Shown here piece by piece: positions 56,900 to 64,000 of a stretch of DNA of 64,000 nt. Every line of letters starts with the position of its first letter. Positions within the stretch are counted from its first letter, which is position 1. This stretch comes from Ketogulonicigenium robustum. GTDB lineage: Bacteria > Pseudomonadota > Alphaproteobacteria > Rhodobacterales > Rhodobacteraceae. Where the stretch lies: the NCBI RefSeq assembly GCF_002117445.1, contig NZ_CP019937.1, positions 1,365,501 to 1,429,500 on the forward strand, given 5' to 3'. The position numbers and the translations under genes were made by a program. The notes below the pieces were generated by a model. That model was not told the DNA's origin. It saw nothing but the letters and a program-made list of their open reading frames with translations, and searched no databases.

Positions 56900-59464
56900 A
56901 TGCCAGCGAACCAGACGTCCGTCGTGCAGCCCCAGAAGATCTATCTGGCCGATTACACCCCCCCGACCTATCTGGTCGAGCACGTCGACCTCACCTTTCG
57001 CCTTGCCCCCAAAAACACCCGCGTTCTGGCGCGCATCCGCTTTGTCCCGAACCCGGCCGCGACCAGCCGCGATTTCTTTTTGCATGGCGAATTGCTGACG
57101 CTGATCAACGCCAGCATTGACGGGACGCCCGTCACCCCGACGCTGGTCGAGGGTGGCTTGAGCTGCGATGTACCCGACGCGCCTTTCACTTGGGAATCCG
57201 AGGTCGAGATCGCGCCGATCGAAAATACCGCGCTTGATGGCCTCTATATGTCAGACGGCATGTATTGCACCCAATGCGAGGCCGAGGGCTTCCGCCGCAT
57301 CACATACTACCCTGACCGCCCCGATGTGATGGCCCCCTTCACCGTGCGCATCGAAAGCGATCTGCCGGTGCTGCTGTCGAACGGCAACCCCGCCGATCGC
57401 GGGGCCGACTTTGCCGTCTGGCACGACCCTTGGCCGAAACCCAGCTACTTGTTCGCATTGGTGGCGGGTAATCTGGTGGCCAAGCGCGGCAGCTTCGACA
57501 CCATGTCGGGCAAGCACGTCGACCTTGCCGTCTGGACGCGCCCCGCAGACGCCGCAAAAGCCGACTTTGCCGTGGGCGCCCTTCAGCGCGCCATGAAGTG
57601 GGACGAAGACGTCTATGGCCGCGAATACGATCTGGACGTGTTCAACATTGTGGCGGTGTCCGACTTCAATTCCGGTGCGATGGAAAACAAGGGGTTGAAC
57701 ATTTTTAATACCGCCGCCGTTCTGGCCAGCCCCGACACGGCAACCGACCTCGACTACGAGCGGGTCGAAGGCGTCATCGCGCACGAATATTTCCACAACT
57801 GGACGGGCAACCGCATCACCTGCCGCGATTGGTTCCAGTTGTCGCTGAAAGAGGGGCTGACAGTCTTCCGCGACCAACAGTTCACGGGCGATCTGCACGG
57901 CCACGCGACCAAGCGCATCCGCGATGTCATCAAGTTGCGCGCGCGGCAGTTCCGTGAAGATAACGGCCCCCTCGCCCATAACGTGCGCCCCGAAAGCTTT
58001 GTCGAGATCAGCAATTTCTACACCGGAACCATCTATGAAAAAGGGGCCGAGGTCATCCGCATGCTGCGCACGCTGGTTGGGCCCGAGGCCTATGCCAAGG
58101 CGCTGGATCTGTATTTCGCCCGTCATGACGGCCAAGCTGCCACGATTGAAGATTGGCTACAGGTGTTCGTCGATGCGACCGGCCGCGACCTGACGCAGTT
58201 CAAGCGTTGGTATAGCCAAGCAGGCACCCCGCGCGTCGCCGTGACCGAAGACTATACCGACGGCACCTTGACCCTGACCTTGCGCCAGACGACCCCACCT
58301 ACCCCCGGTCAGACGGACAAACAACCGCTGGTCATTCCGGTCGCAGTGGGCCTGCTGAACCCCAACGGCGACGAAGTCGTGCCGACGACGGTGCTGGAAC
58401 TGACGGGTGCCGAACAAACCTTCACCTTTAGCGGGTTGGCCAGCCGGCCAGTGGCGTCGGTTCTGCGGGGCTTCTCGGCGCCTGTCATTTTGCAGCGCGA
58501 ACAATCGGCCGAGGAACTGGCGTTTCTGATGGCACATGACACCGATTCCTTTGTACGGTGGGATTCGGGGCGTGCGCTAGCCTGCCAAGTGCTGGTCAGC
58601 ATGGTGCGCGATCACGCCGCACCCCTGCCCGCCTATCTGGATGCCATCGCAGCGACGCTGGCCGACGAAACGCTAGACCCCGCGCTGCGCGCTTTCGTCC
58701 TTGATCTGCCGTCCGAGGAAAGCACCGCCCAGACCCTGTTTGATCTGGGCGCCACCCCCGAACCCGACGCGATTCATGATGCGCACGAGGCTTTGAAAAA
58801 TCATCTGGCCGAGCATATGGTCACGCTGCTGCCGCAAGTCTACGCCGCGTGCCAGATCAACGAAGCCTACACGCCCGATGCGGCGCAGGCCGGCAAGCGG
58901 GCGCTGGCGAATGCAGTGCTGAACCTGATCTCGCGCAACGATGGCGGCGCGACCGCCGAGATGCAGTTTACGGCCAGCAACAATATGACCCTGTCGCTAG
59001 GCGCCCTGCACAGCCTGTTGGACGTCGGCCAAGGGCGCGCCGAGCTTGCCGCGTTTGCGCAGCGTTGGGCCGACGACCGGCTGGTGATCGACAAATGGTT
59101 CAGCCTGCAGGTCTCGCTGGCCGCGCCGCGCCGCTTGTTGGCGGTTTTGACCGATTTGACCGGGCTGGAAAGCTTTGACTGGAAAAACCCGAACCGATTC
59201 CGCGCGGTGTTTGGGGCCATCACCAGCAACCCCGCAGGCTTCCATCAGGCCGACGGCAGCGTCTACCGCCTGATGGCCGACTGGCTAATCCGCCTCGATT
59301 CGGCGAATCCTTGGACAGCCTCGCGCCTGTCGGCCGCCTTCGATGGCTGGCGTCGGTATGACAAGGCGCGCCAAGGGCTGATGCGCGCGCAAATCGAGCG
59401 CATTGCGAAAACCCCAGCCATCTCGCGCGAGATGGCGGAAATGGTGGGCCGGATGTTGGGCTGA
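56900..59464 (+). CDS. pepN: Aminopeptidase N (M1 family)
   Basis: An 854-residue zinc metalloaminopeptidase. The substrate-anchoring motif GAMEN is near residue 259, and the zinc site HEYFHNWTGNR (HExxH) near residue 294 with the second Glu in LKEGLTVFRDQQF. The C-terminal helical domain is complete. ATG 56900 gives the normal start; the frame upstream to 56768 overlaps the glcB promoter region. It is followed by a strong terminator. Confidence 0.95.
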   Translation: MPANQTSVVQPQKIYLADYTPPTYLVEHVDLTFRLAPKNTRVLARIRFVPNPAATSRDFFLHGELLTLINASIDGTPVTPTLVEGGLSCDVPDAPFTWESEVEIAPIENTALDGLYMSDGMYCTQCEAEGFRRITYYPDRPDVMAPFTVRIESDLPVLLSNGNPADRGADFAVWHDPWPKPSYLFALVAGNLVAKRGSFDTMSGKHVDLAVWTRPADAAKADFAVGALQRAMKWDEDVYGREYDLDVFNIVAVSDFNSGAMENKGLNIFNTAAVLASPDTATDLDYERVEGVIAHEYFHNWTGNRITCRDWFQLSLKEGLTVFRDQQFTGDLHGHATKRIRDVIKLRARQFREDNGPLAHNVRPESFVEISNFYTGTIYEKGAEVIRMLRTLVGPEAYAKALDLYFARHDGQAATIEDWLQVFVDATGRDLTQFKRWYSQAGTPRVAVTEDYTDGTLTLTLRQTTPPTPGQTDKQPLVIPVAVGLLNPNGDEVVPTTVLELTGAEQTFTFSGLASRPVASVLRGFSAPVILQREQSAEELAFLMAHDTDSFVRWDSGRALACQVLVSMVRDHAAPLPAYLDAIAATLADETLDPALRAFVLDLPSEESTAQTLFDLGATPEPDAIHDAHEALKNHLAEHMVTLLPQVYAACQINEAYTPDAAQAGKRALANAVLNLISRNDGGATAEMQFTASNNMTLSLGALHSLLDVGQGRAELAAFAQRWADDRLVIDKWFSLQVSLAAPRRLLAVLTDLTGLESFDWKNPNRFRAVFGAITSNPAGFHQADGSVYRLMADWLIRLDSANPWTASRLSAAFDGWRRYDKARQGLMRAQIERIAKTPAISREMAEMVGRMLG

Positions 59465-59487
59465 CGATGCCCGACTATCGCCAAATC

Positions 59488-59517
59488 AAAAGGCCGGACG
59501 CTATGTCCGGCCTTTTT
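59488..59517. terminator. Bidirectional terminator after pepN
   Basis: A perfect 12-bp stem (AAAAGGCCGGAC at 59488-59499, GTCCGGCCTTTT at 59505-59516) with a 5-base loop, T-rich on the plus side and A-rich on the other. It lies between the pepN stop and the convergent lysozyme-like gene. Confidence 0.92.
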
Positions 59518-59518
59518 A

Positions 59519-60127
59519 TCAACCTGCGCAGTAAGGTTGCGCCGAGACCCAGCGCGCCATCTGCGCGCGTTTCTCGGGGTTGGTAAACGGCCCCCAGTCG
59601 GCAGCAAGGCCGCCGCGACCGGTCGCCACAACGCCATCGCGCGTTACGGCGCTGGTGGCGATGCGGACCGCGCATTCCAAATTCGATGTACCATCTTGCA
59701 GCGCGGTGCCTGATTTTGCATCGCATCCATGGCCTTGCGCGGTTGCAGGTGCGATCTGAACCAACCCGAACCAACGCCCGCCGCCGCCAACAGCCTGCGG
59801 GTTCCAAGTGCTTTCGTGCCGCGCAAGGGCCGAAAAAAGCCCCGCCCAGAAGGCCGCGCGGTCATCCTCGGACGCAGTTGCGTAGCCGGGGCACCATGTC
59901 GAGATGTCGCTGGGAACTTCGGACAGCAGCGGCGCGCCTTCGGTGCGCAGGGCGTCAAGCGTGGCTTCTGTCCATTGGGGGGCCTCGGCGCGGTGATCCC
60001 ACTGCATAATGGGCAGTGCAGCTGGTACGGTGGCTTCGGTACTCACACAGGCCGATAGTGGCACTATTGCCGCAGCAGCAAGGCCCAAAGCCAGCCATCT
60101 GCGGATCGATAGGGTTACGGTCGACAA
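59519..60127 (-). CDS. Lipoprotein with lysozyme/SLT-like fold (predicted lytic transglycosylase)
   Basis: A 202-residue protein. The N-terminus is a lipoprotein signal (lipobox LSAC, acylated Cys near residue 27), so it should sit in a membrane facing the periplasm. The catalytic Glu lies in ALARHESTWNPQAVG near residue 101, followed by GLVQIAPATAQG, the SLT pattern. The C-terminal CAVRIATSAVTRDG fits. The only in-frame start is TTG at 60127, with a weak ribosome-binding site, so expression may be low or the start mis-set. Confidence 0.82.
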   Translation of the reverse strand: MSTVTLSIRRWLALGLAAAAIVPLSACVSTEATVPAALPIMQWDHRAEAPQWTEATLDALRTEGAPLLSEVPSDISTWCPGYATASEDDRAAFWAGLFSALARHESTWNPQAVGGGGRWFGLVQIAPATAQGHGCDAKSGTALQDGTSNLECAVRIATSAVTRDGVVATGRGGLAADWGPFTNPEKRAQMARWVSAQPYCAG

Positions 60128-60227
60128 TTGTCCCGGTCTTTCGACTGTTTCATCGGGCCGAACAATTGCTACGAAACGACAGGCTGTCTACCCACCCAAA
60201 TCGTGATCGGCAGAAACCCGCGCACCC

Positions 60228-60266
60228 CCTGCCGCCCCGCCAAGGCTTGAAGCGGGGCGCGGCAGG
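60228..60266. other. Long GC-rich hairpin in the gatB leader
   Basis: CCTGCCG (60228-60234) pairs with CGGCAGG (60260-60266) and CCCCGC (60235-60240) with GCGGGG (60252-60257), leaving a CG bulge and an 11-base loop. It sits 36 bases before the gatB ATG. There is no T run, and transcription would have to run through it, so it may shape the message or mark an upstream terminator. Confidence 0.5.
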
Positions 60267-60301
60267 CCTTACAGAACGTGCGAAACCAGAGGAATGTGAC
60301 A

Positions 60302-61813
60302 ATGCTGGATCTGACTTACGATGCACCAAAGCCCAAGGTAATCGCCGGGGCGAAATATGACTGGGAACTGGTCATCGGCCTGGAAGTGCATGCGCAGGTC
60401 GCCACCAATGCCAAGCTTTTCTCGGGCGCATCGACCGGCTTTGGGGCCGAACCCAACAGCCACGTCGCCTTTGTGGACGCGGGCATGCCCGGTATGCTGC
60501 CTGTCATCAACGAAGAATGCATTGCCCAAGCCGTCCGCACCGGGCTGGGCCTGAAGGCGCAGATCAACCTGCGCTCGGCGTTTGACCGCAAGAATTATTT
60601 CTACCCCGATCTGCCGCAAGGCTATCAAATCTCGCAGCTTTACCACCCCATCGTGGGCGAAGGCGAAGTGCTGGTCGAAATGGGCCCCGGCATTGCCCGC
60701 CGCGTCCGGATCGAGCGTATCCATCTGGAACAAGACGCTGGTAAGTCGATCCACGATATGGACCCGCACATGTCCTTCGTCGATCTGAACCGCACTGGCG
60801 TTGCGCTGATGGAAATCGTCAGCCGCCCCGACATTCGCGGCCCCGAGGAAGCCGCCGCCTATGTTGGCAAGCTGCGCCAGATCATGCGCTACTTGGGCAC
60901 CTGCGACGGCAACATGCAAAACGGCAACCTGCGCGCCGATGTGAACGTGTCGGTCTGCCGCCCCGGCGCCTATGAAAAATTCATGGAAACCGGTGACTTC
61001 GGCTACCTTGGCACACGGTGCGAGCTGAAGAACATGAACTCGATGCGCTTCATCCAGCAAGGCATCGAATATGAGGCCCGTCGCCAGATCGCTATTTTGG
61101 AAGACGGCGGCACGATCGATCAAGAAACCCGCCTGTACGACCCCGAAAAGGGTGAAACGCGCAGCATGCGGTCCAAGGAAGAGGCGCACGATTACCGCTA
61201 CTTCCCCGACCCCGACCTGTTGCCGCTAGAGATCGAGCAAGCGTGGGTTGACGACATCGCCGGCAAGCTGCCTGAACTGCCAGACGCCAAAAAAGCGCGC
61301 TTCATGGCCGCCTTCGGTCTGACCGAATATGACGCCAGCGTGCTGACGGCAGAATCGGAAAACGCGGTCTACTTCGAGGAAGTCGCCCAAGGCCGCGACG
61401 GGAAGCTGTCGGCCAACTGGGTCATCAACGAACTGTTCGGCCGCCTGAAGAAGGACAACCGCGAGATTAAAGACAGCCCCGTATCGCCTGCCCAACTAGG
61501 CGGCATCGTGGCGCTGATCTCCTCAGGCGACATTTCGGGCAAGATCGCCAAAGACCTATTCGAGATCGTCTACACCGAAGGCGGCGATCCGGCCGAGATC
61601 GTCGAATCGCGCGGTATGCGTCAGGTCACCGATTTTGGCGCGATCGAAACAGCAGTCGATGAAGTCATCGCTGCCAACCCCGCACAGGTTGAAAAAGCCA
61701 AAGCCAACCCCAAATTGGCAGGGTGGTTCGTGGGTCAGGTCATGAAGACGACTGGCGGCAAGGCGAACCCGGCGGCTGTGAACGACATCGTCGCGCGCAA
61801 GCTGGGTCTTTAA
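60302..61813 (+). CDS. gatB: Asp-tRNA(Asn)/Glu-tRNA(Gln) amidotransferase subunit B
   Basis: A 503-residue subunit of GatCAB, which converts mischarged Glu-tRNA(Gln) or Asp-tRNA(Asn) to Gln- or Asn-tRNA. Visible: [19 protein letters not shown] at residue 19, [35 protein letters not shown], and [18 protein letters not shown]. The C-terminal YqeY-like helical domain ends in [13 protein letters not shown] 60302 is chosen over 60278 (GAGG site). gatA and gatC are not adjacent. Confidence 0.96.
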   Translation: MLDLTYDAPKPKVIAGAKYDWELVIGLEVHAQVATNAKLFSGASTGFGAEPNSHVAFVDAGMPGMLPVINEECIAQAVRTGLGLKAQINLRSAFDRKNYFYPDLPQGYQISQLYHPIVGEGEVLVEMGPGIARRVRIERIHLEQDAGKSIHDMDPHMSFVDLNRTGVALMEIVSRPDIRGPEEAAAYVGKLRQIMRYLGTCDGNMQNGNLRADVNVSVCRPGAYEKFMETGDFGYLGTRCELKNMNSMRFIQQGIEYEARRQIAILEDGGTIDQETRLYDPEKGETRSMRSKEEAHDYRYFPDPDLLPLEIEQAWVDDIAGKLPELPDAKKARFMAAFGLTEYDASVLTAESENAVYFEEVAQGRDGKLSANWVINELFGRLKKDNREIKDSPVSPAQLGGIVALISSGDISGKIAKDLFEIVYTEGGDPAEIVESRGMRQVTDFGAIETAVDEVIAANPAQVEKAKANPKLAGWFVGQVMKTTGGKANPAAVNDIVARKLGL

Positions 61814-61837
61814 CGCCCTCGGCAAAGGAGCAAGGCC

Positions 61838-62272
61838 ATGACTTTTGAATATCGCGTCGTCGCAGCCCCACGCCGTGCAGAAAAGCACCGTGGCGCTAAA
61901 TCGACCGAGGACCGCTTCACCCGCACCCTGGAAGTGCTGATGAACGAGATGGCCGCCGACGGCTGGGATTACCAGCGCGCCGAAAGCCTACCTTGCGAAG
62001 AACGCCATGGCCTGACGGGGCGCACGACGGTGTATCAAAGTGTGCTGGTTTTCCGCCGGCCGGTCGCCGCGCCGCAGCAGGCGCCAGCTATCGCACCCAC
62101 CGCCCCCGCAAGCGCGGTACCTGCGCCCACGATCGCCGCGCCCAAAGTGGCGGATGCGCCAGCGGCCCAGCCCCGCGTTACCCCTTCGTTGGGGGGTGCG
62201 GCACTGGGCGGCGCAACCGCAGATGAGCCGCCGCTTAAATCGGCTATTATTCCGCCTCTGAAAGCGGACTAG
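61838..62272 (+). CDS. DUF4177 domain-containing protein with Pro/Ala-rich tail
   Basis: A 144-residue protein. Residues 1-70 match DUF4177 (FEYRVVAAPRRAEKHRG, LNEMAADGWDYQRAE-like: EMAADGWDYQRAESLPC, and TTVYQSVLVFRR). The remaining half is low-complexity Pro/Ala/Val, probably disordered. No signal peptide. It follows gatB by 24 bases with a GGAG site and is probably co-transcribed. Function unknown. Confidence 0.8.
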   Translation: MTFEYRVVAAPRRAEKHRGAKSTEDRFTRTLEVLMNEMAADGWDYQRAESLPCEERHGLTGRTTVYQSVLVFRRPVAAPQQAPAIAPTAPASAVPAPTIAAPKVADAPAAQPRVTPSLGGAALGGATADEPPLKSAIIPPLKAD

Positions 62273-62284
62273 CCCGCACAGCAC

Positions 62285-62539
62285 TTAATCGAGGTTGAGC
62301 GAAAGCGCGTGGATTTTGCCCATAATATCTGCGCCCAGCGCAGTGTGAATCGCGCGGTGTCGTTCGATTCGGGTCATCGGCGCCAGGCTTTCGGCGCGCA
62401 TGTCCACGATCCAATGCGACTCGCCGCCCTCGGTATAACCCGCATGGCCACGGTGACGTTCGCTATCGTCGGTCACGTTCAGGTGCTGGGGTTCAAAGGC
62501 AGCGGTCAGGCGCGCGCGGATTTGTTCGGCCATCGTCAT
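62285..62539 (-). CDS. BolA family protein
   Basis: An 84-residue protein. The BolA core is clear: IRARLTAAFEPQHLNVTDDS, HRGHAGYTEGGESHWIV, and SLAPMTRIERHRAIHTALG. BolA proteins pair with monothiol glutaredoxins in iron-sulfur cluster handling and regulation. ATG 62539 is preferred to a TTG at 62548. It diverges from the J-domain gene, a usual neighbour in Rhodobacteraceae. Which BolA subtype it is (BolA versus IbaG) was not resolved. Confidence 0.93.
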   Translation of the reverse strand: MTMAEQIRARLTAAFEPQHLNVTDDSERHRGHAGYTEGGESHWIVDMRAESLAPMTRIERHRAIHTALGADIMGKIHALSLNLD

Positions 62540-62631
62540 ATTTTTCAACCATCCTCTTCAATTCTCTGACGCTTCATCTAAACTCTCGCCCTCGAGTCGG
62601 GAAGGCAGGCAGTGTCGGAAAGGCAGTCACG

Positions 62632-63267
62632 ATGAAAAGCGACCCCTTCGGTTTTGATATATCCGTATCAACCGCAAAAAAGAAAAACCCGCGCGCAAGA
62701 CGCGGAATGTCGGGTGCGGTCGAAACATCGAACCGCAACTGCGACAAGCCGGGCTGCGAGGCACACGGCCAATTCCGTGCGCCCAAATCGCCCGATACGC
62801 TGGATGATTTCTGGTGGTTCTGCAAAGACCACGTGCGCGAATACAATCTGAAGTGGAACTTTTTCGAGGGCGTGCCCGAGACCGAGTTGCAAGACCAGAT
62901 CGACAGGGAAAAGGCCTGGGGCCCGACCAAGCCCTTTGGCAAGCGCACGGACGAGCAACGCGCTTGGGCGCGCCTTGGCGTTGATGACGCGCATGAAGTG
63001 CTGGGCGAGAATGCTACCCGCAACCACGGCCGCGCGGGCCCCGAAGGCGCCCGCCGCCGCCTGCCCCCCACCGAACGGCGCGCCGTCGAGATTCTGGAAG
63101 TCGCCGAAACCGCGACCAAGGTCGAGATCCGCAAGGCCTACAAGGCGCTGATCAAGATGCTGCACCCCGACATGAACGGCGGCGACCGCAGCCAGGAAGA
63201 ACAACTGCAGCAAGTCGTTTGGGCGTGGGAACAGGTCAAGGAAAGCCGCAGTTTCCGCGACGAATAG
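62632..63267 (+). CDS. J-domain (DnaJ-like) protein
   Basis: A 211-residue protein with the J domain at its C-terminus (about residues 142-205: ILEVAETATKVEIRKAYKAL, then HPD in MLHPDMNGGDRS). The N-terminal part holds two Cys (NCDKPGCEAHG) and a Cys-His pair (WFCKDH) about 30 residues later, which could bind a metal. It lacks the Gly/Phe-rich and zinc-finger regions of true DnaJ. It presumably recruits DnaK to a partner. It lies between bolA and cobS, 94 bases before cobS. Confidence 0.9.
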   Translation: MKSDPFGFDISVSTAKKKNPRARRGMSGAVETSNRNCDKPGCEAHGQFRAPKSPDTLDDFWWFCKDHVREYNLKWNFFEGVPETELQDQIDREKAWGPTKPFGKRTDEQRAWARLGVDDAHEVLGENATRNHGRAGPEGARRRLPPTERRAVEILEVAETATKVEIRKAYKALIKMLHPDMNGGDRSQEEQLQQVVWAWEQVKESRSFRDE

Positions 63268-63361
63268 CGCTGGCTGCCCAAAGCTGCGGCAAGCGCGCCT
63301 GACTGGCTTGCACATCACACGCGGATCATCCACTAGTCAGGAAAAGCATTTGGGGAAGATC

Positions 63362-64000
63362 ATGGCGACAGACAACGTCAAACCGACCGAGGATGTCTCG
63401 GTCCGCGAGGTTTTCGGTATCGACACCGACATGCACGTAAAGGGTTTTGCCGAGGCAAGCGACCGCGTGCCCGCGATCGACCCGACGTACAAGTTCGATC
63501 CCGACACGACCTTGGCAATTCTGGCCGGGTTCGCCTACAACCGCCGCGTGATGATCCAAGGGTATCACGGCACAGGTAAATCGACCCACATTGAGCAGGT
63601 CGCTGCGCGTCTGAACTGGCCGACCGTTCGCGTGAACCTTGATAGCCACATCAGCCGTATCGACCTGATCGGTAAGGACGCGATCAAGCTGAAAGACGGC
63701 GTGCAAGTGACCGAGTTTCAGGAAGGCATTCTGCCTTGGGCCCTGCGCAACCCCGTCGCCATTGTGTTTGACGAATACGACGCAGGCCGTCCTGATGTAA
63801 TGTTCGTCATCCAACGCATATTGGAAACCGATGGCAAGCTGACCCTGCTGGACCAGAATCAGATCATCGACCCCCACCCCTTCTTCCGCATTTTTGCGAC
63901 GGCCAACACTGTGGGTCTGGGCGATACGACGGGCCTTTACCACGGCACGCAGCAGATCAACCAAGCCCAGATGGACCGTTGGTCGCTGGTGGCCACGCTG
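63362..64000 (+). CDS. cobS: Cobaltochelatase subunit CobS (partial, 5' end)
   Basis: The frame starts at ATG 63362 (GGGGAAG upstream) and runs off the right edge; 213 codons are visible. It is an AAA+ ATPase of the CobNST aerobic cobaltochelatase, which inserts cobalt into hydrogenobyrinic acid a,c-diamide. Seen: VREVFGIDTDMHVKGF near residue 14, Walker A GYHGTGKSTH near residue 68, and Walker B in VAIVFDEYDAG. cobT should follow outside the window. Confidence 0.93.
   Translation, partial: MATDNVKPTEDVSVREVFGIDTDMHVKGFAEASDRVPAIDPTYKFDPDTTLAILAGFAYNRRVMIQGYHGTGKSTHIEQVAARLNWPTVRVNLDSHISRIDLIGKDAIKLKDGVQVTEFQEGILPWALRNPVAIVFDEYDAGRPDVMFVIQRILETDGKLTLLDQNQIIDPHPFFRIFATANTVGLGDTTGLYHGTQQINQAQMDRWSLVATL

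Noticed and set aside
1-64000. CRISPR arrays, insertion sequences, prophage, toxin-antitoxin or integrase genes
   Set aside because: No repeat-spacer arrays, transposase motifs or phage genes were seen; the window is core chromosome with consistent composition.

Overview
The window looks like a chromosomal core segment of an alphaproteobacterium in the Rhodobacteraceae (order Rhodobacterales). This rests on gene order and lineage-typical families, not on a database search. The order lptD/surA-pdxA-rsmA, the block DUF4167-prmC-prfA, the neighbouring DUF6456 and DUF6477 genes, the hpt-linked small membrane protein, and bolA/J-domain protein/cobS all fit. GC is high, so nearly every real gene carries long antisense shadow ORFs. 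I see no insertion sequence, prophage, CRISPR array, integron or rRNA operon.

Layout. 0-6.7 kb: end of surA, pdxA, rsmA; DUF4167, prmC and prfA on the minus strand; an unrecognised P-loop protein; metA. 6.7-15.9 kb: a TetR regulator, a PotABC-type ABC transporter without a local binding protein, rpsI/rplM, an M32 carboxypeptidase, heme A synthase (ctaA), a TrmJ-type methyltransferase, a ThiE-like protein and a RatA/COQ10-like protein. 16-23 kb: hpt, a 57-residue membrane protein, DUF6456 and DUF6477 proteins around an operator-like promoter, guaA, ccmI, ruvX, dusA. 23-33 kb: an RND efflux pump (permease and adaptor) and a complete Dpp/Opp-type peptide ABC transporter. 33-38.6 kb: rlmE, a Ppx/GppA phosphatase coupled to glucokinase, two identical tandem tRNA-Asp genes, a luciferase-like monooxygenase and a small outer-membrane beta-barrel. 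38.6-42.5 kb: a four-gene minus-strand operon with circularly permuted ATP-grasp, alpha-E, transglutaminase-like and Anbu (proteasome-like) proteins. 42.7-47.5 kb: murD, moaA, waaA and a glycosyltransferase. 47.5-56.7 kb: a FAD oxidoreductase, an ornithine/lysine decarboxylase, pntAB, a PuuD-like amidotransferase and malate synthase G. 56.9-64 kb: pepN, a lysozyme-like lipoprotein, gatB, a DUF4177 protein, bolA, a J-domain protein and the start of cobS, which runs off the end.

How the genes work together. Much of the window is translation and RNA maturation (rsmA, prmC/prfA, rpsI/rplM, trmJ-like, dusA, rlmE, tRNA-Asp, gatB) plus central metabolism (guaA, hpt, glk, glcB, pntAB, pdxA, metA). 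A loose polyamine theme joins the PotABC-like transporter, the decarboxylase, the PuuD-like hydrolase and the nearby FAD oxidase. The least understood module is the Anbu operon, which pairs a predicted peptide-bond-forming ATP-grasp enzyme with a transglutaminase fold and a proteasome-like protease. The DUF6456/DUF6477 divergon, with repeat-studded promoter DNA in front of guaA, is the best unexplained regulatory signal.
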